A DNA stretch of 64,000 nt from Piezodorus guildinii (GCA_023052935.1 CM041294.1:105709116-105773115); one strand, 5' to 3'. Positions 46,964-59,516 are shown, numbered from the stretch's first letter. Notes: a model not told the origin generated them from the letters alone. Numbers and translations are program-made.

Positions 46964-49676
46964 TTAAGTTAGTAACACATGTTTAGTTCTTTTATGAATG
47001 TAGCGTTTTAGAGATGCTTTATTATAGTTACCGATTTCCTTTATTAATGGATTTTTGGAGACTGGTGTTTTACTGAAGTAAGAAGCTGTTTGATTATGGA
47101 CAAAATGTTTAATTGTTGGAAGCTGTAAGTCCTGGAGCATGGATGATATTTTAGTGTAGCGGGGGTAATTATTAATTATCCGCATTGATAGATTTTGAAT
47201 CCTTTCAAGTTTTTGGTAGTTAGTCAAGCAGGTTGAGCTCCAGACTGGCGAGGCGTATGTAATTAACGGGCGAATAACTGATTTGTATATTATTAATTTG
47301 TTATGAGAGCTCAAATGGGATTTTCTGTTGAAGTATGGAAACATTTTAAATATTAATTTTTTGGCTTTATCAGTTTTTCTATTGATATGATCTGTGAACG
47401 TAAGAGATTTGTCTAATGTTATGCCTAGGTACTGTACGGATTTTGACCAAGGGATGAGAGCTGAATTTATCTTGATTTGGTGGTTTATTTGTGGGCGACG
47501 TTTAGTGAAAAGAATTGCTTCAGATTTGGTGGGATTAATTTTCAATTTCCATTTTATGCAATATTTGTGAAATTTTTTAAAATATAGTTGAAGGCGATTC
47601 ACTATTGTATCTATGCGATATGATGATGTATACAATGCTGTATCATCAGCGTATAATGACCTCGTCACAAATGGATGGGCTGGTAAATCAGAAATGAACA
47701 AATTAAATAGGATTGGAGATAGGCAAGAGCCTTGAGGAAGACCCGCTAAGATGGGGAGTGTGTCGGAAGTAGATGTCCCAACTTGAATATAGAACTGTCT
47801 ATTTGTTAAATAGGAGTGAATGATGTGAATCAGGTATGGTGGGAAGTTGAATGCGATTAATTTGTATATGAGCCCGGAGTGCCAAATGGTATCAAATGCT
47901 TTTTCGAGGCCTAGAAGGAGCATGCCGGTATGTTTGCGTTCGTTAAAGGCTTTTGTGATGAAGTCAGTAAGTCGTGCTAATTGGTCAATAGTGCAGTGGT
48001 GATTCCTAAAAACCAAATTGTTCATCTATTAGGAGGTTCTTTAGTCTAATATGCTTGTTAATTCTTTTGAGAATTAGTTTTTCCAGAATTTTAGAAAGTA
48101 TATTAAGTAGACTTATAGGTCTGTAGTTCGAAACATTACTATGGTCTTTATTCGGTTTTTTTATTACTATAGTTTTGGAAGTTTTCCAGATGATAGGGAA
48201 GTAGCTATATCTCAATGTGCAATTAAATACTTTAGTTAAAAAATAAATCGATTTTCGGCTTAGATTTTTAATAACTAAGGAGGGGATGCTGTCATCACCT
48301 GGGACTTTTTTTGGCTTCAGTTCTTTAATGATATTTGCGACTTCTTTCGGAGAAATGGAAGAGAAATTAACAATAAAAGGTGATTTTAAATAATCGCGGA
48401 CGGATTTTAGAATTTTACGGTTGTGGTGATTTGAACCAAGGAGAGAGGTGATTGAGTGAGTTGACTGGAAATGCTTGACTAATAGCTGAGCTTTTTCCCT
48501 GTCCAGATATGCGTAGCCGTCGTTATTTTTTAAAGGTGGAATTTTCGGGGACTGCTTAGTTAAATTTTTGTGAATTTTCCACATGTTATTGTCCCCTGGC
48601 TGACAAGATTTCAAAACCGTAGCCCAGTTTTCGTTTTTCCAGTCATGGAGACGTTTTTTAATGTAACTGTTTAGTTTATTATAGACTAATTTGGTTTTTG
48701 GAATTTTGTTACGCTGGAAAGATCTTTTTAATCTATTTTTTAAATATATTAATGCTCTGAGTCGATATGGTAAATTATTATGATAATACGGGTGGTAGTA
48801 TTGTTGTGGAATGGATAAGGACATGGATAATTTTATATGTTCATAAAAAGCGATTAGTGTGGTATCGATTTCTTTCGAATTATTTATGGTTGGGTTTATA
48901 TTGATTCGGGAATCTAGCTCTTTCCTGAACTTTGGCCAGTCAGCGTCTTTGAGCGAAAATTTGAGTATTTTGGAAATTTTTGGTAAAGGAGATTGTATAC
49001 GAAAAATCACGGGATTGTGGTCCGAATTTAAACATGGTAAAGCGATAAGAGGTGATAAGTTGTAAATATTTTTTGTAAGAGCCAAATCGATGATGCTAGG
49101 TTTGTAATTACGTTGAGTCGGTATATGGGTTGGTTCAGACGGACTGTGTAATTGAATATGGTTTTTTACGATAAAATTTAGAATTAATTTACCGTTTTTA
49201 TTTGTTCTGTTACAGTTCCACTGTGTGTGTTTCGCGTTTAGATCGCCAAAAATGATAACTTGTTTATTTAAATTAAATAGTTTACTAATATCTGGAATAT
49301 TTATTTTATTTGGTGGGATATATACAGATATTACAGTGGTCGATTTATTGTTAATAATTGTATTGATCGCCACGGCTTCGGTAAACATTAAGTCAGGAAC
49401 GTGTATAAAATGATGCTGAATATCGGACCGCACTAAAAGCATGACCCCCCCTCCAGCTCTACTACGGTCACGTCTGTAAATGACATATCCTGGAAGAGAG
49501 AAACGATCAGTTTCAGAAAGACGAGTTTCACAAACAGAGACTAAATGGGGTTGATTATGATTTAAAAATAATTTAAATTCTACATCGTTTCCGCGAATAG
49601 TTTGTGCGTTCCACATCATAAGTTTAATTTTACTATTGTCACTAGTCATTAGAATTTTCCGAATGAGTTGTAGCAT
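46964..49676 (-). pseudogene. LINE ORF2: endonuclease and reverse transcriptase, frameshifted
   Basis: ORF2 supplies the target nick and the reverse transcription. The first part (49676-48006, 556 codons) has an endonuclease domain with MWNAQTIRG (~21), CETRLSE (~49), FGDLNAKHTQW (~143) and NSDHNP (~217), and the RT start (YRPISLLNILSK, ~518). One extra base in a T-run (plus-strand A5, 48008-48012) ends the frame right after DEQFGF. It continues at 48025 with GLEKAFDTIWH, GLPQGSCLSP and YADDTA, and stops at 46964 with no RNase H. In motif A the catalytic Asp is Gly (GLEKAFD where LDxxKAFD is expected), a GAC-to-GGC type change, so the enzyme would be inactive even without the frameshift. Confidence 0.93.
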
Positions 49677-49901
49677 TTATTGTAATGTATACGAGAAAGT
49701 ATGTTGTAAAAGAGTACGGGATATAAAGATCGCTGATAATTATTATTGTGAAATTGAAGCTAAGGCTAAAGTTGTTTATACAGCAGCTTATACAATAGGA
49801 ATTTAGCAAGACACTGTGTATAAACAATTTTACATCGCTAACACTCATAAGAGATTTGAATAAATAAATATTACGAGTATTTTTGCACAATGGAATGACC
49901 G

Positions 49902-51040
49902 TTAATCCAACATAGAAAGTAATCCTTCTACGAGAATAAAGATTTTTGACATGCCATCTTCGGCGCTTTTTAGTTGTAATAAAATTTTTTTAAAGTTTGT
50001 AATTAATTTACTTACATTAAATAAATTGAATATATTTTTTATCTCTTTAAAACAATCAGACATGGTAGGTTCGTTAGAGTTGCTGTTGGCGGTTTTCGGA
50101 GAGAATGTATTTTGAGGCCACGGAGATTTCGGGGTTGGTAGAACTGGAAATTCTTGGTCAGTTTGTTCAAATGTTTTTCGTGGAATCGCTCGAAGTGCTG
50201 GTTTTTTTTTTTGCTTAGCTGTAATTCGAGATTTCTTTGATATTTCGTACATTCCGTGGAATTTGAAAAATGTTCATCGGAGCAATTACAGCATTTGGGT
50301 TTGAACCCGTCGATTAATGTGTTTGGGCAGTCCTTTGAAAGATGGTCTTCGGCACATTTCAGACATTTTGGATTTTTAAAGCAATTACGTGCCACGTGGT
50401 TAAATTCTTGACATTTGTAACATTGAGTTAAAGTTTTGTTAGATCTGTATTTTTCCCATTTTATTACAATGTTACAACTATAGCGAATGTTATTTAATTT
50501 GGCTAGCTGTTCTTTATTATCTAAAATTACTATTAGTATCGGAAGCTTTATAGACCCGCTGGCAGATTTTTTCTCCATTTGGTAGATTTTATGAATGGCT
50601 AAACCTTGATTTTGTAGGTCAGTCGAAATTTCTTCAATGGGGAACTGAGGAGGCATACCTTTTAAAATAATTTTAGGTTTCGTTTCACTTTTTGGAGTGA
50701 ACGTGTGAAAGCCGAGATTGATATATTTTAAGAAATTTTTTACGAGTTCATAGTCTTCACTGTTATGGACATATATTGTAGTTTTATTCATATTATATTT
50801 TATATTTAAGTCTTTCACTTTTGATTTTAAATTGTTAATAGCACCACTGATGTTGTTGTAAGATGAGTTTACTATTATGGGAGGATATTGACTTTTGTTC
50901 TGTTTCTGACTTACTATGTTTTTTAAGATTTCGGTATCTTCTTCATCTAAATCGGAAAGTATGTCATAACTATTGGAGGTTTCAATGTTGAACTCACCTC
51001 TTTTACGTTTTGTTGACGTGCTGGCTGTCTGTTCGGCCAT
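49902..51040 (-). pseudogene. LINE ORF1: gag-like nucleic-acid-binding protein, frameshifted
   Basis: ORF1 of Jockey-type LINEs binds element RNA. From the ATG at 51040 (MAEQTASTSTKRKRG; preferred to the in-frame ATG at 51127, which would use part of the 5' UTR) come an acidic stretch and a PRE_C2HC-like region (~120-200, KIILKGMPPQFPIEEI). Three zinc knuckles follow at about 207-220 (CYKCQEFNHVARNC), 226-238 (CLKCAEDHLSKDC) and 250-264. An A-run (plus-strand T11, 50202-50212), probably one base short, shifts the frame. The natural end then reads PALRAIPRKTFEQTD to the stop at 49902. The two frames overlap at 50039-50252. Confidence 0.88.
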
Positions 51041-51241
51041 AGTTCGTGCTTGGCCCCCGACCGGGGCACTCTTGCTTGTATTTGTTTGATTGGAGAACAA
51101 TTTGAGTAACAAACAACTGATAAACACAAAATAAAAGATTTTTCGAAAGAAAAAAGAATGACTGTAAATAAAATCACTGACTAAAGGAGAGACTGATTAG
51201 ACCACTGAACTGTACCCTACCGCTGCTAGACGTGGACTGAG

Positions 51242-52138
51242 TTAAAACATATTTAAGAATTTAAATTAAATGATTATGCAGTTTCGTTGGAAATATATGA
51301 TATAGATTAAACGATGTAACAATATTAAATTGTTAGGAATAATAATCAGTAATATGTTAATGTCGTAACTTTACATTACTTTTTACAACTTTGAATTAGA
51401 TAGTGTTTTTTTATAAAATCTTTGTCTTCCCAGCGGTATATAATACGTTTATAAATAAAATTGGAGGCTGATGTCTACTTCACCACTATTTTATAAATTT
51501 CATAAATAGTGGTGAAGTAGACATCAGCCTCCAATTTTATTTATAAAAAATTTGACCTTCACCTAAAAGAATCTACACCTTAGATAATACGTTTATATTA
51601 CTGTTGTTATGTTCAAAAAACCAAAACATTACAAAAAATATTTTTGCTCTTTTCTCCGTTAGTTGGTTACCAAGTTATTTATCAATTTTCATGAGAGGAT
51701 ATGGTTATTTTTTCGGAATCTACAAACTTAAAGATACTTCATAGGGAGAAAATATTAAATGTCGGCATTTAAATCTTTTAAGACTATTTCAATCAGAATA
51801 AAACCTATATGATATTAAAGCTCATTAAATTTTACATTATTATAGCGAGTTTAAACAAAATCGCTGTAGCTGTTTTTGAGAAAATCGTAAAAAGCTGAAA
51901 AATGCATGGTATAAAGACATCTAACATCTCCGGCGTACAGTTGTCTCAAATATGAAATTTCAGTTTCGTACGACTTTTAATTTCTGCGCTAGACACACAC
52001 GCAGACCTTTATGCGAGACTTGGTCATTTGGACTGGAGGACTCCATGTATTTGTAGTGAAAACTCGGATTCGAAATTTTTCACGATCGCAATACTTTCCT
52101 TTACTATATATTTTTACATACAGATACGTGAAAGTAAA
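51242..52138 (+). repeat. RA repeat, remainder (split by a LINE and a palindrome)
   Basis: This is the continuation of 46646-46692: TTCGTTGGAAATATATGA, AAATCGTAAAAAGCTGAAAA, GCGAGACTTGGTCATTTGGA and the right end ACGTGAAAGTAAAA at 52125-52138. A 130-base insertion with a 14-bp duplication lies at 51454-51583. Confidence 0.82.
51454..51583 (-). mobile_element. Short fold-back insertion with perfect 44-base arms
   Basis: The perfect inverted arms 51448-51491 and 51504-51547 are separated by a 12-base loop (TATAAATTTCAT). A single-copy tail of ~36 bases (TTGACCTTCACCTAAAAGAA…) follows on the right. The insertion is bounded by a 14-bp duplication ATAATACGTTTATA (51440-51453, 51584-51597) within RA; the outermost arm bases overlap the left duplication. 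There is no hammerhead-like core. The leader-plus-inverted-arms layout is the same as in the larger fold-back elements. Confidence 0.85.
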
Positions 52139-52660
52139 AATACTTATCAAAGAAGAGTTATAAAAAAAATCTAAAATTCCTACTAAAGCATATTACAATC
52201 ATCACATCATAATTTGAATTATCTTAAAGAGTTCTGGACTATGTTAAGTAAGTGTAAAAGCACTCTTATTCGGAGAGAAATGAGAAATCGATAAGTGAAA
52301 AAAAGGAAAGATTTTTGATTAATTAGAGTTCCTTGAGAATAATTTATTCATAAAATGATGAATGATTTAAATTTATACTGAAGGAGTTGTAAGATACAAT
52401 ATTAGATGTTTGTTAAAACGCTACATTAACTCGGTGCATCAAGGAATTTAACATCAAGTTCAGAAATTAACATAAGTTTTGAGTGTCGAGTCAGCATGCT
52501 ACATCATGTTGCTAAAGAACTTATGTGCTTTTGGTCCAAGATTCGAAGCATTTCGAAACGAAAAATAACTTGAGTTTACAAAATATCGTACAAGGAATTC
52601 GACTGATCGAGTTTTAGTTAATAATTCTAGTAATGTATAATTACATCAGACTATTTCTGT
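52139..52660. other. No gene recognised
   Basis: AT-rich; nothing recognised. Confidence 0.5.
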
Positions 52661-52684
52661 AATATATATATATATATATCTATA

Positions 52685-52734
<50 letters not shown>
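52661..52734. repeat. (TA)n followed by oligo-T
   Basis: About 47 bases of TA repeat with one CTATA interruption are followed by 26 T: poly(A)-(TA)n on the minus strand. Confidence 0.9.
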
Positions 52735-54210
52735 GAGGTAGACAACCAAAGTTGAAGAAGTTTTCCTCCAAGCTACTAATATATTTAAGCAGAGAAAAAA
52801 ATTATCTAATAATAGAACATAATAAATGATTACAAATTGCAACAAATGATCTATTAATATAATTTGATTCATTCAATTTTTATAAAAGGCAATTACTTAA
52901 AAATTTTAGAGCGGTATTAGAACAGGCGTTGAATTTCCGAGTAAATGAAAAAGAGAGAGGCAGAAATTGAAACACAACGAATGGTATGTCGGAATCAATA
53001 AGTACAGTATAAAGGATAATAAATTGACCAATTAAATAATATTTGAGAAGATTAAAAGAAAAAAAAAAATCAAAAGTCTCTCTGATACGAGAATGTAAGT
53101 AAATAGTCAACTCTCTACCGATTAAAAATACATTCAAGACAATAACATATATATCTATCCAAGTACAACACATCCCATATCAGCAGTTGGAAAAATTCCA
53201 CCCATAAACTTCAGATGCTTTGATATTCGAATCTTACGATTATATAATAACATTGATTATCTGTCTCTTAATGTTTTTACACCTTTTAGCTAAATGAACA
53301 ATTAACATTTAATAAACATGAGTTTCTCCTTGAGGTATCTGAGCCATATCTTGTAAGGTTATCAGAGATATAAACATGACAGCAAGGAGATCTAAAGGTC
53401 AAATCGAGAAGTAAATTTAACAGTATGAGTAATCTTCTCCGATTAATTGGGTATATTAAATTAATGATATTTTCGCTGAAGAATCAAATATGTAATAGGC
53501 GTGCTTTGCTGAGTAAACTATTACTTTAGAAAACAGGAAGTTTTATAAGTGAAGTGAAGTCTAAAGGAACTTAAGAAAACAACGAACAATAAAGGATCAA
53601 AATAACAATTAAAGTAAAACTTGATGAAAGAAATATCAATAGAAAAACAATTAAACTTATAAACTAACGCTTAAATAAATTAAACGCTTTTGGGTTATAA
53701 AAGCGGGTTTTTTAATAAACAAGGGTTGACATTTTTTCGAGACATCAATACATCTATGCATGAAATAAAATAAAGATCAGTAATATCCATACGTGTAGTA
53801 ATATGTATCCATAAAAATTTGTTACGATGGCGTCACACTGGTAAAATAAATAATAATGAACTAACGCCAAAGTAACAACTAAGACCCAAAGAAGTGAGTA
53901 ATTTGGTTAAGGTAGGATACATACTGTGTGTTAACGTATAATTCAGTAACTGCTGATTTTCAGTTCTCTTACCTAAAAAAAAAAAAATAAATAAATAAAA
54001 TGAAACTAATAAATAAATAAAAATAAAATAATAAATAAATTAAAATAAAATAATAAATAAATAAAATAAAAATAAAAAATCTGTTATTGTAACTGTATGC
54101 AAGCAAAGCTTATTTAAAGAACGACAAACTGTAATATATCCAAATAAATAAATATACTATTAAATCAAAGAACGAAAACGAGTTAAGAGTTTTTCGGATT
54201 ATTTTAATCA
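52735..54210. other. No gene recognised
   Basis: AT-rich. An (A2-4T)n-like simple region lies at 53970-54080. The 97-codon minus frame at 52880-53173 is unrecognised. Confidence 0.5.
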
Positions 54211-54214
54211 ATGA

Positions 54215-54357
54215 TTCATTATTGTGTATATATTTTATTGTAATTTTATGCTGAGTAAATATTGTATGAATGTAGTATGTATGCTATCTATCACCACTAC
54301 TATTGATGTCCAAATTGAGACAGATTGTAATTTTACTCAATAAAAATTGTTGTTGAA
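54215..54357 (+). mobile_element. LINE 3' tail fragment
   Basis: GAGTAAATATTGTATGAATG, CACTACTATTGATGTCCAAA and GACAGATTGTAATTTTACTC are followed by CAATAAAAATTG. It is the reverse complement of 24425-24530. Confidence 0.7.
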
Positions 54358-55080
54358 TCAATGAAATTTGTGTACATACATTATCCTTTGGTATTGTTTT
54401 ACGTTATGTACGTGTATAAAATACATTTTCTGATTTTTCGTTGACATTTTTCTTTTCGATAATCACACAATTACATAACAAACAGCAACCCTTTTTTGTT
54501 CACATGAATATGTCTTTTGGCAGGAAGGTCAGTAACTTTCATTGTGTAACGTTTTTTTCATCCTCAGTTTGACACGCAATAGTTGGTGTTGATTGGATCG
54601 AAAATTTGACGACAGTTCATATCAGAATTTTAATATAGAATATTATTTTTGTATAAAATGAGTCGCTTTGACCTAGAGCTTAGCAGCTGTATTGGTTTAA
54701 ATTTAAAATAATTACTTTGAAATTGTTCATTTAAATTAATCATCAATCCCTCAGGATATCAATTACTGATAATTCGTAGATCAATCAATCAGTCGGAAAA
54801 TCAGTAGATAATAGTTTGACATACTATGATCTATTGTTTTTTCACAATCAGGATGAATTATTTTTTTCAATTAAAAATGTAGATTAAACTATGACAATCG
54901 ACAATCAAATGACAGTAAATCGAAGTTTTACTTTCATGACAAATAAATAAAGTTGACAGTATGAGGATAAATGAAATAGGATCCGAACAACAACAATATT
55001 ATACCAACAGGAAACTAGAATATGGCAGAGCGAGAGCAGGAAAGAACGAGCAACAACGGGCGCCAATTTACACAGATCAA
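54358..55080. other. No gene recognised
   Basis: AT-rich; nothing recognised. Confidence 0.5.
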
Positions 55081-55346
55081 TTATTCAGAGGGTAAGATGG
55101 GATCGTTATTAAAAACAGGCGACATGGCCATTAGTGGGCAAACACCCTCCACAGTACCGATCCGATACCCCTTCCAATATTTACATGCAGCTGAGTGAGT
55201 CGTAATCCTAAAAGTATCTCCCTCTGCCTCTGGATTAGACGGTTTCGACACTTGGTCTGTTTTCCTGCAAACAGGTTTAATCTCACGGGAGATGTTGACA
55301 GAGCCGTGAGGCAAACAGACCCGACTCGTCCGCGGCATCTTAGCAA
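55081..55346 (-). other. GC-richer island with an 85-codon ATG frame, unassigned
   Basis: The minus frame from an ATG at 55338 to a stop at 55081 is 85 codons with mixed, non-simple composition (MPRTSRVCLPHG … VFNNDPILPSE). A second minus frame overlaps it. No domain, no splice or poly(A) context I can read, and no neighbour to explain it. It may be a single small exon, an old processed fragment or chance. Confidence 0.25.
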
Positions 55347-57195
55347 TTCTTCATTGTTAGATTCTTAAGCAAAAAAAAAAAAAAAAAAAAAGATCTATAT
55401 TTTCATTTATTTTATTTTTTTATTTAAAGTTGGGATAAATACGATTGACAATTGATTGGAACTTGTCATTGTGTAGACAAAAACTGAAATAGTTAACACC
55501 TTAACGGTTTTGATGAATTTATTAGAATCAGTTTTTTTTTTACTTTCTTATATATAAACAATACATAACAAAAATCATATTGTTAGTAGATTTGTTTATT
55601 ATATCATTCATATGTATTCATATATATGTAAGTACAAGCAATTTATACTTAATACAACGAATTTATTAAGAGCCAAAAACAGGACAAAATCAATATTATA
55701 ACACTAATAACAATAATCCAAAATAAAGTTACTATCAATTATACTATATTATGAGCGTTAATGGCCTTAGGTCTTGTTTACCTTTAATTAATAATTATAT
55801 TAATTTAGTTATCATAAAAAGGAAGTCATGAATTTCGCCTCAATAATAATTTCCGTTGAATGTTTATTTAACTCCTGATGGTTCAAAAAATCTGAATCTT
55901 ACCAAAATTCTAGAATAGCTGAAAATCTAACCGTTACCTCCCAAGTAACTTCTATTCACTCCTCTGGAAAATTGCTTCTAATATAAAAAATGTCTTATGG
56001 TTAAACAGATTTAAACATGAACAAAGGAACTTCTAAATAACAAAGATAATAGATTTTTTTTTTAAATAGAGATTTATTATTTTTGGAATTAGAGGAAAAA
56101 CAGAGCTTTGTTCAAAAATCAGTTGACGCTGATACATTATTTACCACTAACTAAGTTCTATCCAAAAGAAAGGTTTATATACCTAAGTTCAAAAGAAACC
56201 AAATAAACAAATCAAGTATGATCAAATTTACCTGTTTAACTAAAACCAAACCGCGGTTAAACGAAATCAATGCACTGAAATGAAAATAGAAAGCAAAATA
56301 ATTCCCTCATTATAGCACATTTCACATTTAAAAACGATACGTTACTAGGATATTTCATTTTCACTAATCTAATATTTTTTTTTATATAATAAATTACTTG
56401 AGGTTGATTGTCAATTAATCCGCTTATAAACACGCGCTGAGCGACAGGGGTGGATATAGAAATGAGATATAGATAAAAATACGAACAAAATATTATGGAC
56501 TGCCAAGAGGCCAAAGTGCATCCTTTTTATACTAATTAATGGAATTTTCTGAACGGGCCAGTGAATTCGGCTACAAATTATCAGTTTATCCGAATCACCG
56601 GGATTCCACTGTATTAATAATTACCAAATAGTAAACAGGCATAAATACTCTGGGGAGCTGAGGAAATCCCTTCCAGGATTACACGGCTCGGATGAACTTT
56701 AATGACCAGGAAACTCCATAAATAAATACATAAATGTATGTATACAAGATAAATTGTGGAGGGGATAGGTGTTTTGTTTAATTAAGCCTTACCCAAGGGA
56801 GCTATAACCGGCCGTGGTTAGGCAAGAAATATGTAAATGCGCTAACACCTTCACTTGTGCATTATTCATCAGGATCTTAACCTCCCCGCACTCGGCACAT
56901 ATATTCTTTCTCCCTCTTCTTTCGTCTTACGTTTTCCGAATAAGGGACGACCGACCCGCCGAGGAACTGCCGAATTTTCTGATATTTATCGGGGTTGGCT
57001 AACCCCTGTATTACTTTTCATGCATAAAATATATATATCACGAATAAGGCTTTGTGGCAGCCCTAGTCCGAAAGAGTAGGGGAGTAAATAAATATGCATA
57101 ACCAAAGGAGATATTTTTTTTTTGTAATTTAAAAATTACAGATTTAAGTTTAACTTTTTAATTTATAACAAACAAACTCATACACATATTAGATA
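55347..57195. other. No gene recognised
   Basis: AT-rich apart from a GC-richer patch at 56640-57000 (ATAACCGGCCGTGGTTAGG, CGACCGACCCGCCGAGGAAC) in which two short plus frames overlap. Nothing recognised. Confidence 0.4.
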
Positions 57196-57197
57196 TC

Positions 57198-57840
57198 CAC
57201 GGGTCTCCAGGTTCAGTCAATAAATAAACAATTGTGTTTAGGCTACGTTTTGAGAGTTTTTTTCTCCTCATATTCATGGCTTAATAGTGAAAAAAACCAA
57301 AAAGAATATTAAAATTTGAATACAATAATTAGTAGATGCCATTGTTACAGAGAAACAAAACATTTTTACACAAAAATAATGGATATCCTCTCTACCACAT
57401 CAAACTAACGAATGCGAAAATCGGTACTTTTAGGAAAGCTAAAAAAAAAACCTATAATGGTGAACGCCATGTCAATCTTTTTCCAAAAAAATAAATTTGC
57501 TCAAGAAGTTTCCCACGTTCCTAATAGGGTTAGAGGTTTGACGATTTGCTAAAAGCCGTGTCATGCCCTAAGGAATAGCATAGTAGCGAGAAAAAAAAAA
57601 AAATAAACGAATTTTTTACATTCCCTAGTTTGACATGGGAGAGACGATATGTAGAAGTTAAACAGACATCATAATTGAAATTTACATATTTTATAACAAA
57701 TTTACCAACAATTAAAAACAATATAGTGTCTTACAATTATTTGGATATTAGAAAATTTGAAAAAACACTGAACAGAAATGCTAGGAATGGTTCAGAGAGA
57801 GCTGGCAGAGAGGGCACAGTAGGCCTAGAATCATTTTATT
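57198..57840. repeat. Anonymous repeat RE, copy 1
   Basis: CAGGTTCAGTCAATAAATAA, TCTCCTCATATTCATGGCTT, TAATTAGTAGATGCCATTGT and ATGCTAGGAATGGTTCAGAG are in the same order as at 61835-62230, with an extra ~220 bases in the middle here (about 57380-57640). Confidence 0.6.
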
Positions 57841-58140
57841 TTATTTTTTATGACAGTATTATTATTATTATTATTGATACGTTTCATAGAAGTTTATTGA
57901 ATTTGCATAACACGAATTATAATTATTTTATAACGAATATATAAGCCGAATTTGTCAGGGAAAATATTTTAGCAAATGTCATTATTAGTTAAAAGAAAAA
58001 TATTTGTCAGGCTGGAGGTTGTAATAATGTTCGCCTTTCACACACATGTACAATATTTCTATTTGACAATCATGTAAGATACCTCAAATACATATCCTTT
58101 GGCGGAACAGAATGACCAATCGTCATTCTCACATTAAACA
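57841..58140. other. No gene recognised
   Basis: AT-rich; nothing recognised. Confidence 0.5.
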
Positions 58141-58145
58141 TATTT

Positions 58146-58545
58146 TGAATGGAATCTTTCCAAAACAAATTAATAATGTCTAATGGAGGGGACGAAAAAT
58201 TTCTGAGTAACAAATTTGCATTTCAAAGAAACCTTTATTCTTAAACGTTCTAAGCACCTACTTTAAAAATAGTTGCCGCTAAAATATTCAAATAAAGCTT
58301 TTAACGGAAGTATTCTTATTAAAATGATTTTTAGGAATTATCAATAACTCCATTTAATCTTAGGCTAGAAATATAACTAATTTAAGGAAGAGAAGAAATT
58401 AATTTTGGAGTAAGGGTCGTTTATTTATGAAATTTGTTGAATTAAAATAAAAGACTCAAGTGGGGTAGGAAAGTGGTTGGGCTCAGTAAAGAACGAATTC
58501 TGAAAACGTTGGTAAGCGCTGAAACGACTGGTAGGCCTCCGAGTG
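58146..58545. repeat. Anonymous repeat RD, copy 2
   Basis: Homologue of 5352-5750 in the same orientation: TTTGCATTTCAAAGAAACCT, AAGCACCTACTTTAAAAATA and the end block CGCTGAAACGACTGGTAGGC. Confidence 0.7.
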
Positions 58546-59225
58546 TATATAATGTTATATTATATGAATTCTTACTTCTAAAAAATCCAACAAAAATAAG
58601 GTATTATAGGACATATTCTTGGTATTATAGGAAGTAAATAGAATATTCACAGATAAAACAAATTTTCTCTATTATTGATGTGTCAGTATGACAGGAATCG
58701 ATCAACGCGTTTGTCAGGCGAGTAATTCATCACCGTGTCGAGGGAGTAAAGGAGAGAGGGTTCAAAAGCCGATTCTCTCGGCCAATAACTCATTGTCGTC
58801 ACGTTTAAAACTTCATCTATTAGCTATCTGGCACTTCAAAGAGAGAGCTGTCACGTTTTCCATGTGACGGCTCCACATTTTCTACAGGAATAGGGGAAAA
58901 AAACGGTTTCGACGAGATGAAAAAGAATATTCAGAAAAAAAAAGTTAAATGAAGCAAAACTTAAATACAAATAGATTTCAGAACTGAAAAAAAATGTATT
59001 CGAACAACCCATTAACAGTTTTTCATAATTTGGATCCTTATTGTTTAAACGCAAACGGCTGAGGGGAGAGGGGCAAGGAGAGGGTAACAGAGCGATGATC
59101 ACGTATTTTCTCCGATTTTCATCGAGATTCGATCCGGATGCCAATGCATAAAGCCTGTGATTGTGGTTTACTGTAATCTGAGTTCATTACACAGGGATAT
59201 ATCGTACCTTCCCATCTATACCTTC
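58546..59225. other. No gene recognised
   Basis: Positions 58710-58870 and 59040-59130 are less AT-rich. No domain is seen in the 97-codon minus frame at 58851-59144. Confidence 0.4.
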
Positions 59226-59229
59226 TTAT

Positions 59230-59516
59230 CCTCATCCGTACCTTATCATCCTCAGTCAGCCCGAACCAATGTGTGACTTGTGTAGAGTGCCTCTCTCAAT
59301 AAAAAAAATAATTGAGAACTGCCCCAAATCCCGAGTGCTAATGGATAAATTTAATCTACCAAGATCACTGAGAGAGAGTTTGAAGGACTCTAGTGAAACA
59401 ATTAGTTCACTACTGAGGTTCGTCAAAGAATGTCAACTGCTCCGGAAACTACAAGGAAAAAAAAAAAATTGGAATAAATTCATAAATTTGGAATAGATTC
59501 ATAAATTCAAAACGTG

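Larger units (their letters stand above)
46693..51241 (-). mobile_element. Nearly complete Jockey-like LINE
   Basis: The minus-strand order is: 5' end near 51241 (TCAGTC at 51240-51235 fits an arthropod initiator), a 200-base 5' UTR, ORF1, a ~225-base spacer, ORF2, and a 3' UTR ending in TTTATTTATTTTTATTTAA-type sequence. It is inserted in an RA copy. I found no convincing target-site duplication. It belongs to a different family from the LINE at 9021. Confidence 0.88.
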
